Origin: Postechiella marina
Lineage (GTDB): Bacteria; Bacteroidota; Bacteroidia; Flavobacteriales; Flavobacteriaceae
DNA length: 64,000 bases
Reading direction: 5' to 3'
Assembly: GCF_039538365.1 (NCBI RefSeq)
Contig: NZ_BAABCA010000005.1
Span: 1 to 64,000, forward strand
The notes beneath the pieces were generated by a model, which made no database searches, was not told where the DNA came from, and worked only from the letters and a program-made list of their open reading frames with translations. The position numbers and the translations under genes were made by a program. Each line of letters starts with the position of its first letter. The first letter of the stretch is position 1. This document shows positions 11,201 through 17,162 of this stretch, one piece after another.

Positions 11201-11919
11201 ACTGTTCTAAATCCAGAAACAGGAATGTCTAAAGATGGATTACCAGCTCTTGTACTAATAGCGCTAAAACCATCAAAACTTGTTATCGATTTACCTGGCT
11301 TTGTTGGGTCTTCGTAAACAATAAACAAAGACCAACCAGCAGAGTTTCCAGTAGTGTTACCTATTAAATCTGTTTCTCCTTGGGCAGAAGAAACATTAGC
11401 TACGGTATAAGTCCCTAAATCTGTTGCCAAGTTCGTTACAATAGATGTAACATCTGCATAACAAGCATAAGGAAAACTATCGCCTCTATCTACAGATGTA
11501 CCATTGGCATCAAAAATTACAGTACCTACAACATCATTATAACCACCAGAAGGCCCTTTAAACTTTACATTAGTAAAAGACTCAGTCCCTTCTGTAACTG
11601 CACTCCAATATAAACTAGCGTGAATAATTTTATAACACCCTGGATTAGGTATATCTAAATTTGCGCTAGAAGAACTAAACGTAGTAGGATCTCCATCAAT
11701 ATCAATATAAACCATATCGACATTATGATTGTAGACAGAACCATCATTAAAAGCATTATTATCTGGTCCTAAAATATTATTTCCAATTAATTGAATGTCT
11801 CCTTTTAAATCTTCATTAAATCGAGGATTAAAAGGCACAAAATTTTGTGAAAACAATTGTAAACTAAAAAATAGCAAGAAGAGAATTATGCCATATTTTA
11901 CGTTAGTAGGTTTTCTCAT
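2233..11919 (-). CDS. Giant SprB-like cell-surface adhesin, T9SS type B cargo
   Basis: A 3228-residue secreted protein. Signal peptide MRKPTNVKYGIILFLLFFSLQLFS. Residues about 25-360 form an N-terminal beta-rich region. About 360-470 is a DUF11-like module (LTKIVEDVAGN, GDELNYVIGFQNTGN). Ig/PKD-like segments rich in Cys follow to about 710. From about 710 to 3130 I count about 29 SprB-type repeats of 75-90 residues, each with a Cys near the start, a GGxxPYxYSIDG-like core, SNxFxNLxxGTYTVxVxD, and a terminal GC. The last 90 residues are a gliding-motility-associated (CHU_C) type B sorting domain (NYFTPNGDGVLDGWGP, DRYGRKVATL, GDYWYVVKL). SprB moves along the cell surface during gliding. Its PorP/SprF partner follows at 2207. 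Small plus-strand open frames inside it are shadows. Confidence 0.9.
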   Translation of the reverse strand: MRKPTNVKYGIILFLLFFSLQLFSQNFVPFNPRFNEDLKGDIQLIGNNILGPDNNAFNDGSVYNHNVDMVYIDIDGDPTTFSSSSANLDIPNPGCYKIIHASLYWSAVTEGTESFTNVKFKGPSGGYNDVVGTVIFDANGTSVDRGDSFPYACYADVTSIVTNLATDLGTYTVANVSSAQGETDLIGNTTGNSAGWSLFIVYEDPTKPGKSITSFDGFSAISTRAGNPSLDIPVSGFRTVPAPAPVRANFAFAALEGDSPIRGDQLLLNNVNLSTADRSASNFFNSSVTQLNALPVSGRNPNSSNTLGFDTGVMVVPNPSNTVIANDAVAATVTLSTTGDTYFPYFYAFAVEIIEPNIVLTKIVEDVAGNDIGGQLVNLGDELNYVIGFQNTGNDNATSLTIRDVLPINIVFDYPSDIVSLPSGVSVQSYNPATREIIFAVDNSIVKENDPVQEIRFKVTVVSTCSLLTDACSNIISNQAFSTYNGTLNPTFTISDDPSYSTNTGCLLTPKATNFLADINCVFEEEVILCGASTVLTAGNGYDQYSWSTSPSGTPVIGTTQSITVTDVGTYYVHNSAIAPCQDTDQVFEVITFGANVTNPLLPLADQVVTCPNDGKELPNFFLCGSNDSRPVQTGITDASSIIWERLDETSCDAVVNQDCANESSSCVWNQVETGPDYLIDTSGQYRLTLNYSGGCFNQFYFNVYENLLVPTATSQDIVCTTPGQITISGVPSGYEYSIDGANYQASNVFSINNAGIYTIYIRQVDVMPNPCIFTVPDIQIRERDFTVSNIITQPYCNGELGNITVAANDARPQYFFSISQGATLVNSVGPIVDNHYDFENLNPGTYTINVSTEDGCIHTEDIEIINPPLLTATSALTKPLTCTDGEITVYPDGGTPPYFYFVNSTTNFQTTPIIDVTASGTFNITVVDSNNCSANTSITVTATEAPDFNVTKTDILCVDDGDAGVISINVTNANGNTLEYSIDNGVTFVNSSVFSGLSAGDYDVIVQYSTSGDVCATTPQRISINAATAISGTATLTTPYTCTTNGEITVSGVTGGTAPYQYSIDGITFQSGLTFSNLTDGSYTVTVRDANNCTLVTAPIIIDALDPPTDLSFSSLALTCPTNTTNVTITTTGGVGTLEYQIIAPSGSVTAYQASNVFSNLTSGTYTFQVRDQNHCVYSESYNITPLPTLNIVGQAISDITCLGSTDGTAQFNISGTTNFTYTINGGSSTVGTSQIDLTGLAAGDYTIIVTDTDTNCQETETISISAPTTALNITLTVSPITCDADGNVVINAVGGWGSYVYTLTLPDNTVLPGQTSNTFSNLSQQGTHIVTVEDAKGCVVTNTFALNTPTAPSATLDVSSNYCYDATTGSNLQVNATGGQAPYEYNINGGPFTSNNTFNNLTPGTYTISVRDSYGCTITLPAETIEAELMFNTVLNKDIDCTTSPDASITGTFSGGYAPFTYAVSFNGGAYSDLGTTTSPFTYTTATDGTYQFQITDSRGCTVESTVSTVNAITLPEITSVTQTQPVLCYGDANAAIQITINNAVGTPDFTINVNNDTTGTDYGTQTSGLPAGTYTITLTDSKSCTDTETIIIAEPNAVSFDLDKIDITCDVNLGSSLGAITVENVSGGTAPFTYYITNNFGDAITGNPYIATTGENHTFTIINFGTYTINVVDDNGCSLSKQIVIASPPSDLDIDVATTVPDCVSGGTAEITAISALGSGDYEFGILEFNTAPYTLNYLAPDTPGGSVRTFTNLIPGVLYSFVVHDRTTNCYFVKTADTPIAQASTLTSTLDPHNVVCIGENNGSVTFTLDNFDSTTSSIDYTIRQAYTNTVISGPINLPVTFGVPETVTTPSTLSLGQYYIAFTENGSGAFNGCQSASAIFEITESSVDLDVSASVDRNANCNTNSGLVSAIATHGTAPYLYQLTTSSTPPLRIDSSWNTASTFNVDANSYFAHVMDANGCIKTTGVIVLPNDPQPIITASLNNQCTVNEGEFEIDVNLTTSGVGPYSYSVDGGAFQTRTAPFTISNLSSGTHTVEVQDSNGCGNMETVLIETPIGITPAVTALPTCLNNDGEITVAGFGGSGSYTYAISPSAGTTLTGNVFSNVPFGTYTITITDLATSCTSDATVTLEPATPVTFTTTVNDVSCNGGSNGTITVNLPASNNNPIYTYEIIAPITVAPQTSNVFTGLAFGNYSVRVHSGRGCFDTQTVSVGEPDLLAVSGTATDFSCAIDNSVNTAILTIAESGGTAPFTYSIDGVNYLSTNTFDIIDTGSVQNINIFVKDANGCIDTNTVAINPLTVITATAVTIATPIDCNGTGSVSINVTGGSGNFSYQMLPSGTVQTSNIFNITAPGDYYFRVNDIDTGCYKETLPFTVNPFNNAEVVLSPTTAVTCFGDLNGAFEINVNDYSGAYNYEVFNSSGVSINGITAANTSINPEVVSGMPAGNLTVVITETESPFCVVSSNVITIDSPTEALTVTATQTSSVTCDNNKGTITAIAHGGWGTYEYELTGTATVAYTTNGTFTNLSAGTYTVNVRDASGCIASDGEILTIPTQINATVTASTNTLSCFGDTNASITASVVTGGEGSNYSYTLNMLSPTVTSSGPQTASTFTNLGVGTYTVTITDGYNCEFTSANIVITEPSPIEASLVKNTSQTCLTGASLTLSASGGTGTYEYSESETFTTILGSFATSTTFSVTDGIYQYYVRDVNGCMSNVSNQIAIDPLPTLMVNLEAENIEINCTGDEIGTIYATAEGGLGNYVYTLQDTSGTAIVPVTQDSPGVFTNLPAGNYQVQVESGDCLATSNQISITEPLAPLTVVYNVENITCPGINNGSIEINANGGTGIIKYAISPRLDQFFETNIFDELAPGVYQAVVQDELGCFVIIDFEVEDATPVMVTIVPNSIMPEVCDGDMDGEFSISISGGNMPYSVAIDDINGTYTTGTTTQTDFDFTNLSGGDHLVFVRDALGCETEWNINFPEAVRIDPEVDLDYGCENNQFTNTVTVTVDESITNPADLDYALNGGAYQTSNVFTNVPSGLNNIIEVRHTNGCIKSTLPFDITDYQPLALALSDGNLNEIVATATGGSGIYDYDVKYEFSSNSEPYGSTNTFIYYESGEYTVTVTDSFGCSVSATRYFEFIDVCITNYFTPNGDGVLDGWGPGCTTNYDDLTFDIFDRYGRKVATLGAGEKWDGKYHGKELPTGDYWYVVKLNDKKDDRSFVGNFTLYR

Positions 11920-12230
11920 AGTAGCTTTATTTAGTATTCTTAATTATTGGGACTTAAAAAAAGAATAACTCTTGTTTTACATATAGGCAAAATTACTAAA
12001 AATTGTATGAATAATACTTCTTAAAAGTACTTTTATCTAAATTTAACGATTTTAAACGGTATAAATATCGTTATTTTTTTCGGATTACAATAAAACTAAA
12101 GGGTAAAATTAGTGTTGTTTATCGAATTGATAAATCTTTTAACATAACACACCTTTTAAAATGAGAGAATAATATTATAAATATATGAAAAAATAAGAAA
12201 GTAATGGTAGTTATTATGTAATAGTAATTA
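11920..12230 (-). promoter_or_regulatory. Upstream region of the SprB-like gene with a -7 element
   Basis: This AT-rich 311-base gap separates the two PorP/SprF modules. On the minus strand 11995-11988 reads TAATTTTG, a full match to the Bacteroidota -7 consensus TAnnTTTG. It would place transcription start near 11981, about 60 bases before the adhesin ATG. I see no clear TTG at the expected -33 spacing, so this is only a candidate. No terminator-like hairpin was seen after the stop of the gene at 12231, so read-through from the upstream module is possible. No other gene is visible. Confidence 0.4.
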
Positions 12231-15200
12231 TTAATTTTCGATTTTAACCATAGACATATTAATATTATATGGTTCGTTTGATTTATTAGACATTGCATTT
12301 TTAGCCTGATTTATGGAATCAAACTTTTCGTAATATATAAAGTATTTATTATGGGTAACATCGTGGAAAAAATTAATGTTTGTTTGTCCTGCTGCTACAG
12401 CTTTTCTTAAAAATTCATCTCTTTTTTCTACATCGCTATGTACTGCAATTACTAAATAATAACCATCTTCAACGTTTTTTATATTCTTAACTATCTGAAT
12501 ATTTCCACTTTGCTTTTCACCAAAATCAAAGTCTGCTGTAGTTAAAGGTACAGTACTAATCTTTGTAAACTTCTTGATTCTATTTAAAGTATTTCTATCT
12601 TTTAGATATTGATCTTTATCATTATCGTAAGCAGCACGCTTTATACGTCTTTTTCGCTCTACCTCTGTAGCAACTTTTATTGTTGCTAACTTATAAATTA
12701 ATTGTACACGAGAAGCCTCGACCTCTGATTGATTGGATTTTAATTTTTGAATTTCCTTTTCAAAGAATAAGTTATCTACATCATTTTTATCTTTAATTTT
12801 TTTAAGTCGCTTTTTATACAACGTTTCTAATTCTAAAATCCTTTCACTTTGAGATTTAATAATATTATCTAATTCAATTTTTAGAGCCTCTAATTTTGCA
12901 TTTTCAGCACTTATACTTTTAAATGCTTTTGGAGCTAAAACAATACCTTGATCGCTTAAATCGTTTTCTTCTTTTAATTCATCTAAAGTTTCCTGCTTAT
13001 AAGCAACGCTTTCTGTTAAATTTACAAGTATTTTTCTTTGCTCTATAGATGATTGCTGTGCAATTTTATTCAATTGATTTAATGATACAGCAATATTATC
13101 TGTGGCAGTACTAGCAATTGGCTCCTCTTCAATATTAATAGGGTTTAAAACTTCGTTTTCAGCAACAGCATCCTTATTTACTTCCTGTTCTTCTGCTTTT
13201 ACTTTTGCTTCTTCTACTAACTTAATTTTGGCTTGTTCTTCTGCTTTTGCTTTGGCCTCTTCTGCTAACTTAATTTTGGCTTGTTCTTCTGCTTTTCCTT
13301 TGGCCTCTTCTGCTAACTTAATTTTGGCTTGTTCTTCTGCTTTTGCTTTAGCTTCTTCTGCTAACTTAATTTCAGCTAATTCTTCTGCTTTTGCTTTAGC
13401 TTCTTCTGCTAACTTAATTTTAGCTAATTCTTCTGCTTTTATTTTAGCTTCTTCTGCTAACTTAATTTTAGCTAATTCTTCTGCTTTTATTTTAGTTTCT
13501 TCTGCTAGCTTAATTTTGGCTTGTTCTTCTGCTTTTGCTTTAGCTTCTTCTGCTAACTTAATTTCAGCTAATTCTTCTGCTTTTGCTTTTACTTCTTCTG
13601 CTAACTTAATTTTGGCTTGTTCTTCTGCTTTTGCTTTTGCCTCCTCTGCTAACTTAATTTTAGCTTGCTCTTCAGCTTTTACTTTAGCTTCCTCTGCTAA
13701 CTTAATTTTGGCTTGTTCTTCTGCTTTTACTTTAGCTTCTTCTGCTAACTTAATTTTGGCTTGTTCTTCAGCTTTTACTTTAGCCTCTTCTGCTAACTTA
13801 ATTTCAGCTTGTTCTTCTGCTTTTACTTTAGCTTCTTCTGCTAACTTAATTTTGGCTAATTCTTCTGCTTTTGCTTTGGCTTCTTCTGCTAACTTAATTT
13901 TGGCTTGTTCTTCTGCTTTTGCTTTAGCTTCTTCTGCTAACTTAACTTCAGCTTGTTCTTTTGCTTTTACTTTAGCCTCTTCTGCTAACTTAATTTCAGC
14001 TAATTCTTCTGCTTTTGCTTTAGCTTCTTCTGCTAACTTAATTTTAGCTAATTCTTCTGCTTTTATTTTAGCTTCTTCTGCTAACTTAATTTTAGCTAAT
14101 TCTTCTGCTTTTATTTTAGTTTCTTCTGCTAGCTTAATTTTGGCTTGTTCTTCTGCTTTTGCTTTTGCCTCTTCTGCTAACTTAATTTCAGCTAATTCTT
14201 CTGCTTTTGCTTTTACTTCTTCTGCTAACTTAATTTTGGCTTGTTCTTCTGCTTTTGCTTTTGCCTCCTCTGCTAACTTAATTTTAGCTTGCTCTTCAGC
14301 TTTTACTTTAGCTTCCTCTGCTAACTTAATTTTGGCTTGTTCTTCTGCTTTTACTTTAGCTTCTTCTGCTAACTTAATTTTGGCTTGTTCTTCAGCTTTT
14401 ACTCTTAATGCTTGCTGAGCTTTTGCTTTTTTATCTTCATAAGCCTTAATTTTTGCATCACGCTTAGCTTTGGCTTCTGCTGCTAACATAGCTCTAGTTT
14501 CAGCTTTAACCCTAGCTCTTTCTATAGCTTCTTCCCTAGATTTTTTCTTAGCATCAGCTATAGCTTGTTTATCTGCTTCTGTTACTGGATTAGTTTTTGC
14601 TGGACTACGCCTTCTCTTATTACCGGATAATAAAGCTTCCTCTTTATCATCTCCGCTATATATATACCTATTTTTATTTTTAAACCTATATGCCAAAGTG
14701 ATATCGTGAGAATTACCAAAAGCTGATAAATCTCCAATAGATTGCTCATAATTATACTCCAATGCAATTTGCTCTGTAATATTTACCCCTAAACCCGCCG
14801 ATACACCATAAAGCGAATTATAACCTAATTGTCCCCAAATGCCTTTTGGAATACTCAGCATCATTATTCCAGAAACGATGGTTTCTTCACTTTTAAATTC
14901 TGAACGTAATAAACCTGAGAATTTAGCATCATCAAAAAAACCACGACTCGTCATATAACCCGTATACATAACATGGCCTTGAATGCCTTGTTCTGGATTA
15001 TTTTCTATAATTTCGGATGTATTTATATTGTAAGCAACCGCATTCTTTACAGATATACCAAAATCTAAAAATGTTGTTCCGTAATTAATACCTGGATTAA
15101 TAGCCACAACCGAGCTAGAAGGCACATTATTTAAAGATGGGTCTGGAAAATTAGTAACGACTCTTCCTGTATTTAAACCACTTTGATAATAGCCTAAATT

Positions 15201-15584
15201 TACACCAAATGTTAAGTTACTCTCGCGGTTAAGCATTGCGTTATAAGCAAAGTTAACTACACCACCAAAAGTAGTAAGCACTCCATATTGTTGTTGAAAC
15301 ACACCAACACCAACGCCTATATTTTCTTTTAATCTACCAGAATAACTAGCCAAATATGTTTCTGGCGCATCGTCAAACTGAACCCATTGTTTTTTATTGG
15401 TAAAACTGATGTATTTATTTTGCTCTCTTACAAAACTAAAAGTTGGATTTATTACGTACCTATTAAATTTTAAAGAATTTCTAACTGGCAAAGACCAAGC
15501 TGTAACCACATCGTTATCGTCTTGAGCAAAAAAATGCTGCGATATAAAGAATAGTAAAACGATATGTAACAGCGTTTTTTTCAT
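12231..15584 (-). CDS. PorP/SprF family protein with long helical repeat and SPOR-like C-terminus
   Basis: A 1117-residue protein in three parts. Residues 1-305: signal peptide (MKKTLLHIVLLFFISQHFFA) and a PorP/SprF-type barrel (YVINPTFSF, KKQWVQFDDAP, GVGVFQQQYG, IALEYNYEQSIGD). Residues 396-795: 25 tandem 16-residue units of the type KAEEQAKIKLAEEAKV, strongly helical and highly charged, probably periplasmic. Residues about 830-960 stay coiled-coil-like. The last 85 residues (GYYLVIAVHSDVEKRDEFLRK, HDVTHNKYFIYYEKF) resemble a SPOR domain, which would bind peptidoglycan. It begins directly after the stop of the CHU_C protein upstream (stop and start abut at 15585/15584), so the two are translationally linked. 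A barrel tied to the cell wall by a long arm is my inference. Confidence 0.82.
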   Translation of the reverse strand: MKKTLLHIVLLFFISQHFFAQDDNDVVTAWSLPVRNSLKFNRYVINPTFSFVREQNKYISFTNKKQWVQFDDAPETYLASYSGRLKENIGVGVGVFQQQYGVLTTFGGVVNFAYNAMLNRESNLTFGVNLGYYQSGLNTGRVVTNFPDPSLNNVPSSSVVAINPGINYGTTFLDFGISVKNAVAYNINTSEIIENNPEQGIQGHVMYTGYMTSRGFFDDAKFSGLLRSEFKSEETIVSGIMMLSIPKGIWGQLGYNSLYGVSAGLGVNITEQIALEYNYEQSIGDLSAFGNSHDITLAYRFKNKNRYIYSGDDKEEALLSGNKRRRSPAKTNPVTEADKQAIADAKKKSREEAIERARVKAETRAMLAAEAKAKRDAKIKAYEDKKAKAQQALRVKAEEQAKIKLAEEAKVKAEEQAKIKLAEEAKVKAEEQAKIKLAEEAKAKAEEQAKIKLAEEVKAKAEELAEIKLAEEAKAKAEEQAKIKLAEETKIKAEELAKIKLAEEAKIKAEELAKIKLAEEAKAKAEELAEIKLAEEAKVKAKEQAEVKLAEEAKAKAEEQAKIKLAEEAKAKAEELAKIKLAEEAKVKAEEQAEIKLAEEAKVKAEEQAKIKLAEEAKVKAEEQAKIKLAEEAKVKAEEQAKIKLAEEAKAKAEEQAKIKLAEEVKAKAEELAEIKLAEEAKAKAEEQAKIKLAEETKIKAEELAKIKLAEEAKIKAEELAKIKLAEEAKAKAEELAEIKLAEEAKAKAEEQAKIKLAEEAKGKAEEQAKIKLAEEAKAKAEEQAKIKLVEEAKVKAEEQEVNKDAVAENEVLNPINIEEEPIASTATDNIAVSLNQLNKIAQQSSIEQRKILVNLTESVAYKQETLDELKEENDLSDQGIVLAPKAFKSISAENAKLEALKIELDNIIKSQSERILELETLYKKRLKKIKDKNDVDNLFFEKEIQKLKSNQSEVEASRVQLIYKLATIKVATEVERKRRIKRAAYDNDKDQYLKDRNTLNRIKKFTKISTVPLTTADFDFGEKQSGNIQIVKNIKNVEDGYYLVIAVHSDVEKRDEFLRKAVAAGQTNINFFHDVTHNKYFIYYEKFDSINQAKNAMSNKSNEPYNINMSMVKIEN
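13200..14399 (-). repeat. 25-unit tandem repeat, 48-base period, coding
   Basis: Inside the PorP/SprF-like gene, 1200 bases form exactly 25 units of 48 bases (16 residues each, residues 396-795), with a partial 26th unit after them. Units vary at a few residues: QAK, LAK or LAE in the first half and AKV, AKA, AKI, VKA or TKI in the second. The frame stays open throughout, so selection keeps the coding sequence. The copy number probably varies between strains, as in other coding tandem repeats. Confidence 0.95.
13357..14403 (-). repeat. Nested segmental duplication within the 48-base repeat
   Basis: Bases 13357-13779 and 13981-14403 (423 bases each) match at an offset of exactly 624 bases, that is 13 units. 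I find two mismatches (near 13543/14167). The order of variant units (AKV, AKV, AKA, VKA, LAE, TKI, AKI, AKA, LAE) is the same in both copies. This is a recent in-frame duplication of a block of about nine units. Confidence 0.9.
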
Positions 15585-17036
15585 TTATTTTACAATAGTG
15601 ATAGAGCCTTTTTTAGTTTGGTTATTGGTAGTTGTAATGATGTAATAATACACCGGATTTATACTTGTAAAATCTATTTGATTGGTAGGCCAATTATTTT
15701 GATAATCTTTAGTTTGATACACTATTTTACCCTGTGCATTTATAATAATAACCTCTGTATTTGTACCACTAACATAGTCTTTAGGTAATACCCAAGTATC
15801 GTTTATATTATCATTATTAGGGCTTATTACATTTGGAATATTTGTAACATCTGGAAAAAGTTCACTTGGTTCTGTTACACTAAAAACATGTTCTTTTGAA
15901 GATGCACAACCACTATTTTGCTCTATAACAACTTTATAGTTTCCTCTTTGGCTAACTTCGTAACTTCTACTGCTTTCGCCTGTAATTAAATTATTATTCA
16001 AAAACCATTTAAACTCTGGACTTACAGCATCTGTAGTTACGGTTACAATAAAGGTTTGATCTTCTTCAACCTCTTGTTCATCTGGCGCATCTATTTCGCT
16101 TACAAATTCACCATTATCTAAAACAATAGAAGCACTAGCTGTACAATTACCTAAATCTATAGTTACCGAATAATTACCAGGTACATTAGTACTATACATT
16201 TGACTTGTTGCGCCTTCTATAACATTTCCCTCTTTAAACCATTGATATGAATCGCCATTAATTGCGCTTAATACCGTGTTACCTTGACTAGAGCAATACG
16301 GATTACCAAGACTAGAATTAATAGAGCTAGTTACATTTGTTGATGATGCTTCGCTTACTGTAACACGATTTGAAAACGAATTTGAGGTACATGTACCGTA
16401 ATTAGTTTCGGCAAAATATGTGCCTGGTTGGTTTACTAATAATGTTGGACTAGTAGCAATATAAACAGAACTTGTTGGTCCTGTTACCTTAAACCAGTTA
16501 AAGGTTAAGGATGCGTATTGTAAGGGTGAATCGTTCATGGGGCCACCAGGATTATCTATAGTTAATAAGTAACTACCGCCGGTACAATATAAACCCGTTT
16601 CTATTAAATTATTAATTGAAAATGGTGTGTCTTGAATTTTATAATACGCTGCAAATGCGTTTGAGGCACTACTTGATGCTGCTGGTAATGTGCTTCTTAT
16701 TTTTAATTGATAATCTTCTCCCGAAATTGTAGTAGGTAATGAAAATGTTAACGTAGCTGGAGATGTTGTAACCTCGCCTGCTGCTGAAGTGTGTATAATG
16801 GTTGAATTTGTAAAATCGCCAGAACTATCAGATAATTCTATTTGAAACTGATTGGTTGCACCTAAACTTACTGCTGGAGAAAAAGAAAAAGTAACTTTAT
16901 AGCTATTAAAAGAAGAACTAGCACACACTTGAGTAAAACCTAAACTGGGTTTACTAATTGTAATTTGAGCAATTAATCTATTTGAAATAGAAATAATAAA
17001 AACGATAATAATTTTACATAAAATAGTATGTTTCAT
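15585..17036 (-). CDS. Secreted Ig-like protein with T9SS type B (CHU_C) sorting domain
   Basis: A 483-residue secreted protein. It starts with a signal peptide (MKHTILCKIIIVFIISISNRLIA). Two or three Ig/PKD-like beta-sandwich modules follow, seen as repeated NxYCxxG, SYQWFKEGNVI and FKWFLNNNLI segments with strand patterns such as PGTYFAETNYGTC and GNYKVVIEQNSGC. The C-terminal 90 residues are a gliding-motility-associated type B sorting domain: NVISPNNDNINDTW, then IINAQGKIVYQT, ending ITIVK. It is therefore predicted T9SS cargo held at the cell surface. It abuts the PorP/SprF-like gene with no gap. This repeats the cargo-plus-PorP arrangement of the neighbouring SprB-like pair. Confidence 0.85.
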   Translation of the reverse strand: MKHTILCKIIIVFIISISNRLIAQITISKPSLGFTQVCASSSFNSYKVTFSFSPAVSLGATNQFQIELSDSSGDFTNSTIIHTSAAGEVTTSPATLTFSLPTTISGEDYQLKIRSTLPAASSSASNAFAAYYKIQDTPFSINNLIETGLYCTGGSYLLTIDNPGGPMNDSPLQYASLTFNWFKVTGPTSSVYIATSPTLLVNQPGTYFAETNYGTCTSNSFSNRVTVSEASSTNVTSSINSSLGNPYCSSQGNTVLSAINGDSYQWFKEGNVIEGATSQMYSTNVPGNYSVTIDLGNCTASASIVLDNGEFVSEIDAPDEQEVEEDQTFIVTVTTDAVSPEFKWFLNNNLITGESSRSYEVSQRGNYKVVIEQNSGCASSKEHVFSVTEPSELFPDVTNIPNVISPNNDNINDTWVLPKDYVSGTNTEVIIINAQGKIVYQTKDYQNNWPTNQIDFTSINPVYYYIITTTNNQTKKGSITIVK

Positions 17037-17095
17037 TTTAACCTTTTTTTATTAAAAACACCTTTAAAACTACAATAATAGCTTGTGTTTAAATT

Positions 17096-17134
17096 AAAAA
17101 GACTCCCCAGGTTTAGTATTAACTAATTGGGAAG
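17096..17134 (-). terminator. Rho-independent terminator after the beta-helix protein gene
   Basis: On the minus strand CTTCCCA (17134-17128) pairs with TGGGGAG (17109-17103), seven pairs with one G-T wobble, followed by TCTTTTT down to 17096. It sits just after the stop of the minus-strand gene ending at 17163. The loop is long (18 bases), which lowers confidence. Confidence 0.55.
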
Positions 17135-17162
17135 AATTTGTTATTTAATTACCATTAATATA

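Noticed and set aside
13200..14399. Regular 48-base repeats considered as a CRISPR array
   Set aside because: There are no unique spacers; the units are contiguous, coding in frame, and no cas genes are present.
13102..14418. A 438-residue plus-strand open frame rich in Ser, Ala and Leu
   Set aside because: It is the antisense shadow of the 48-base coding repeat. Its composition follows from the KAEEQAKIKLAEEAKV units on the other strand, and it has no start context or domain.
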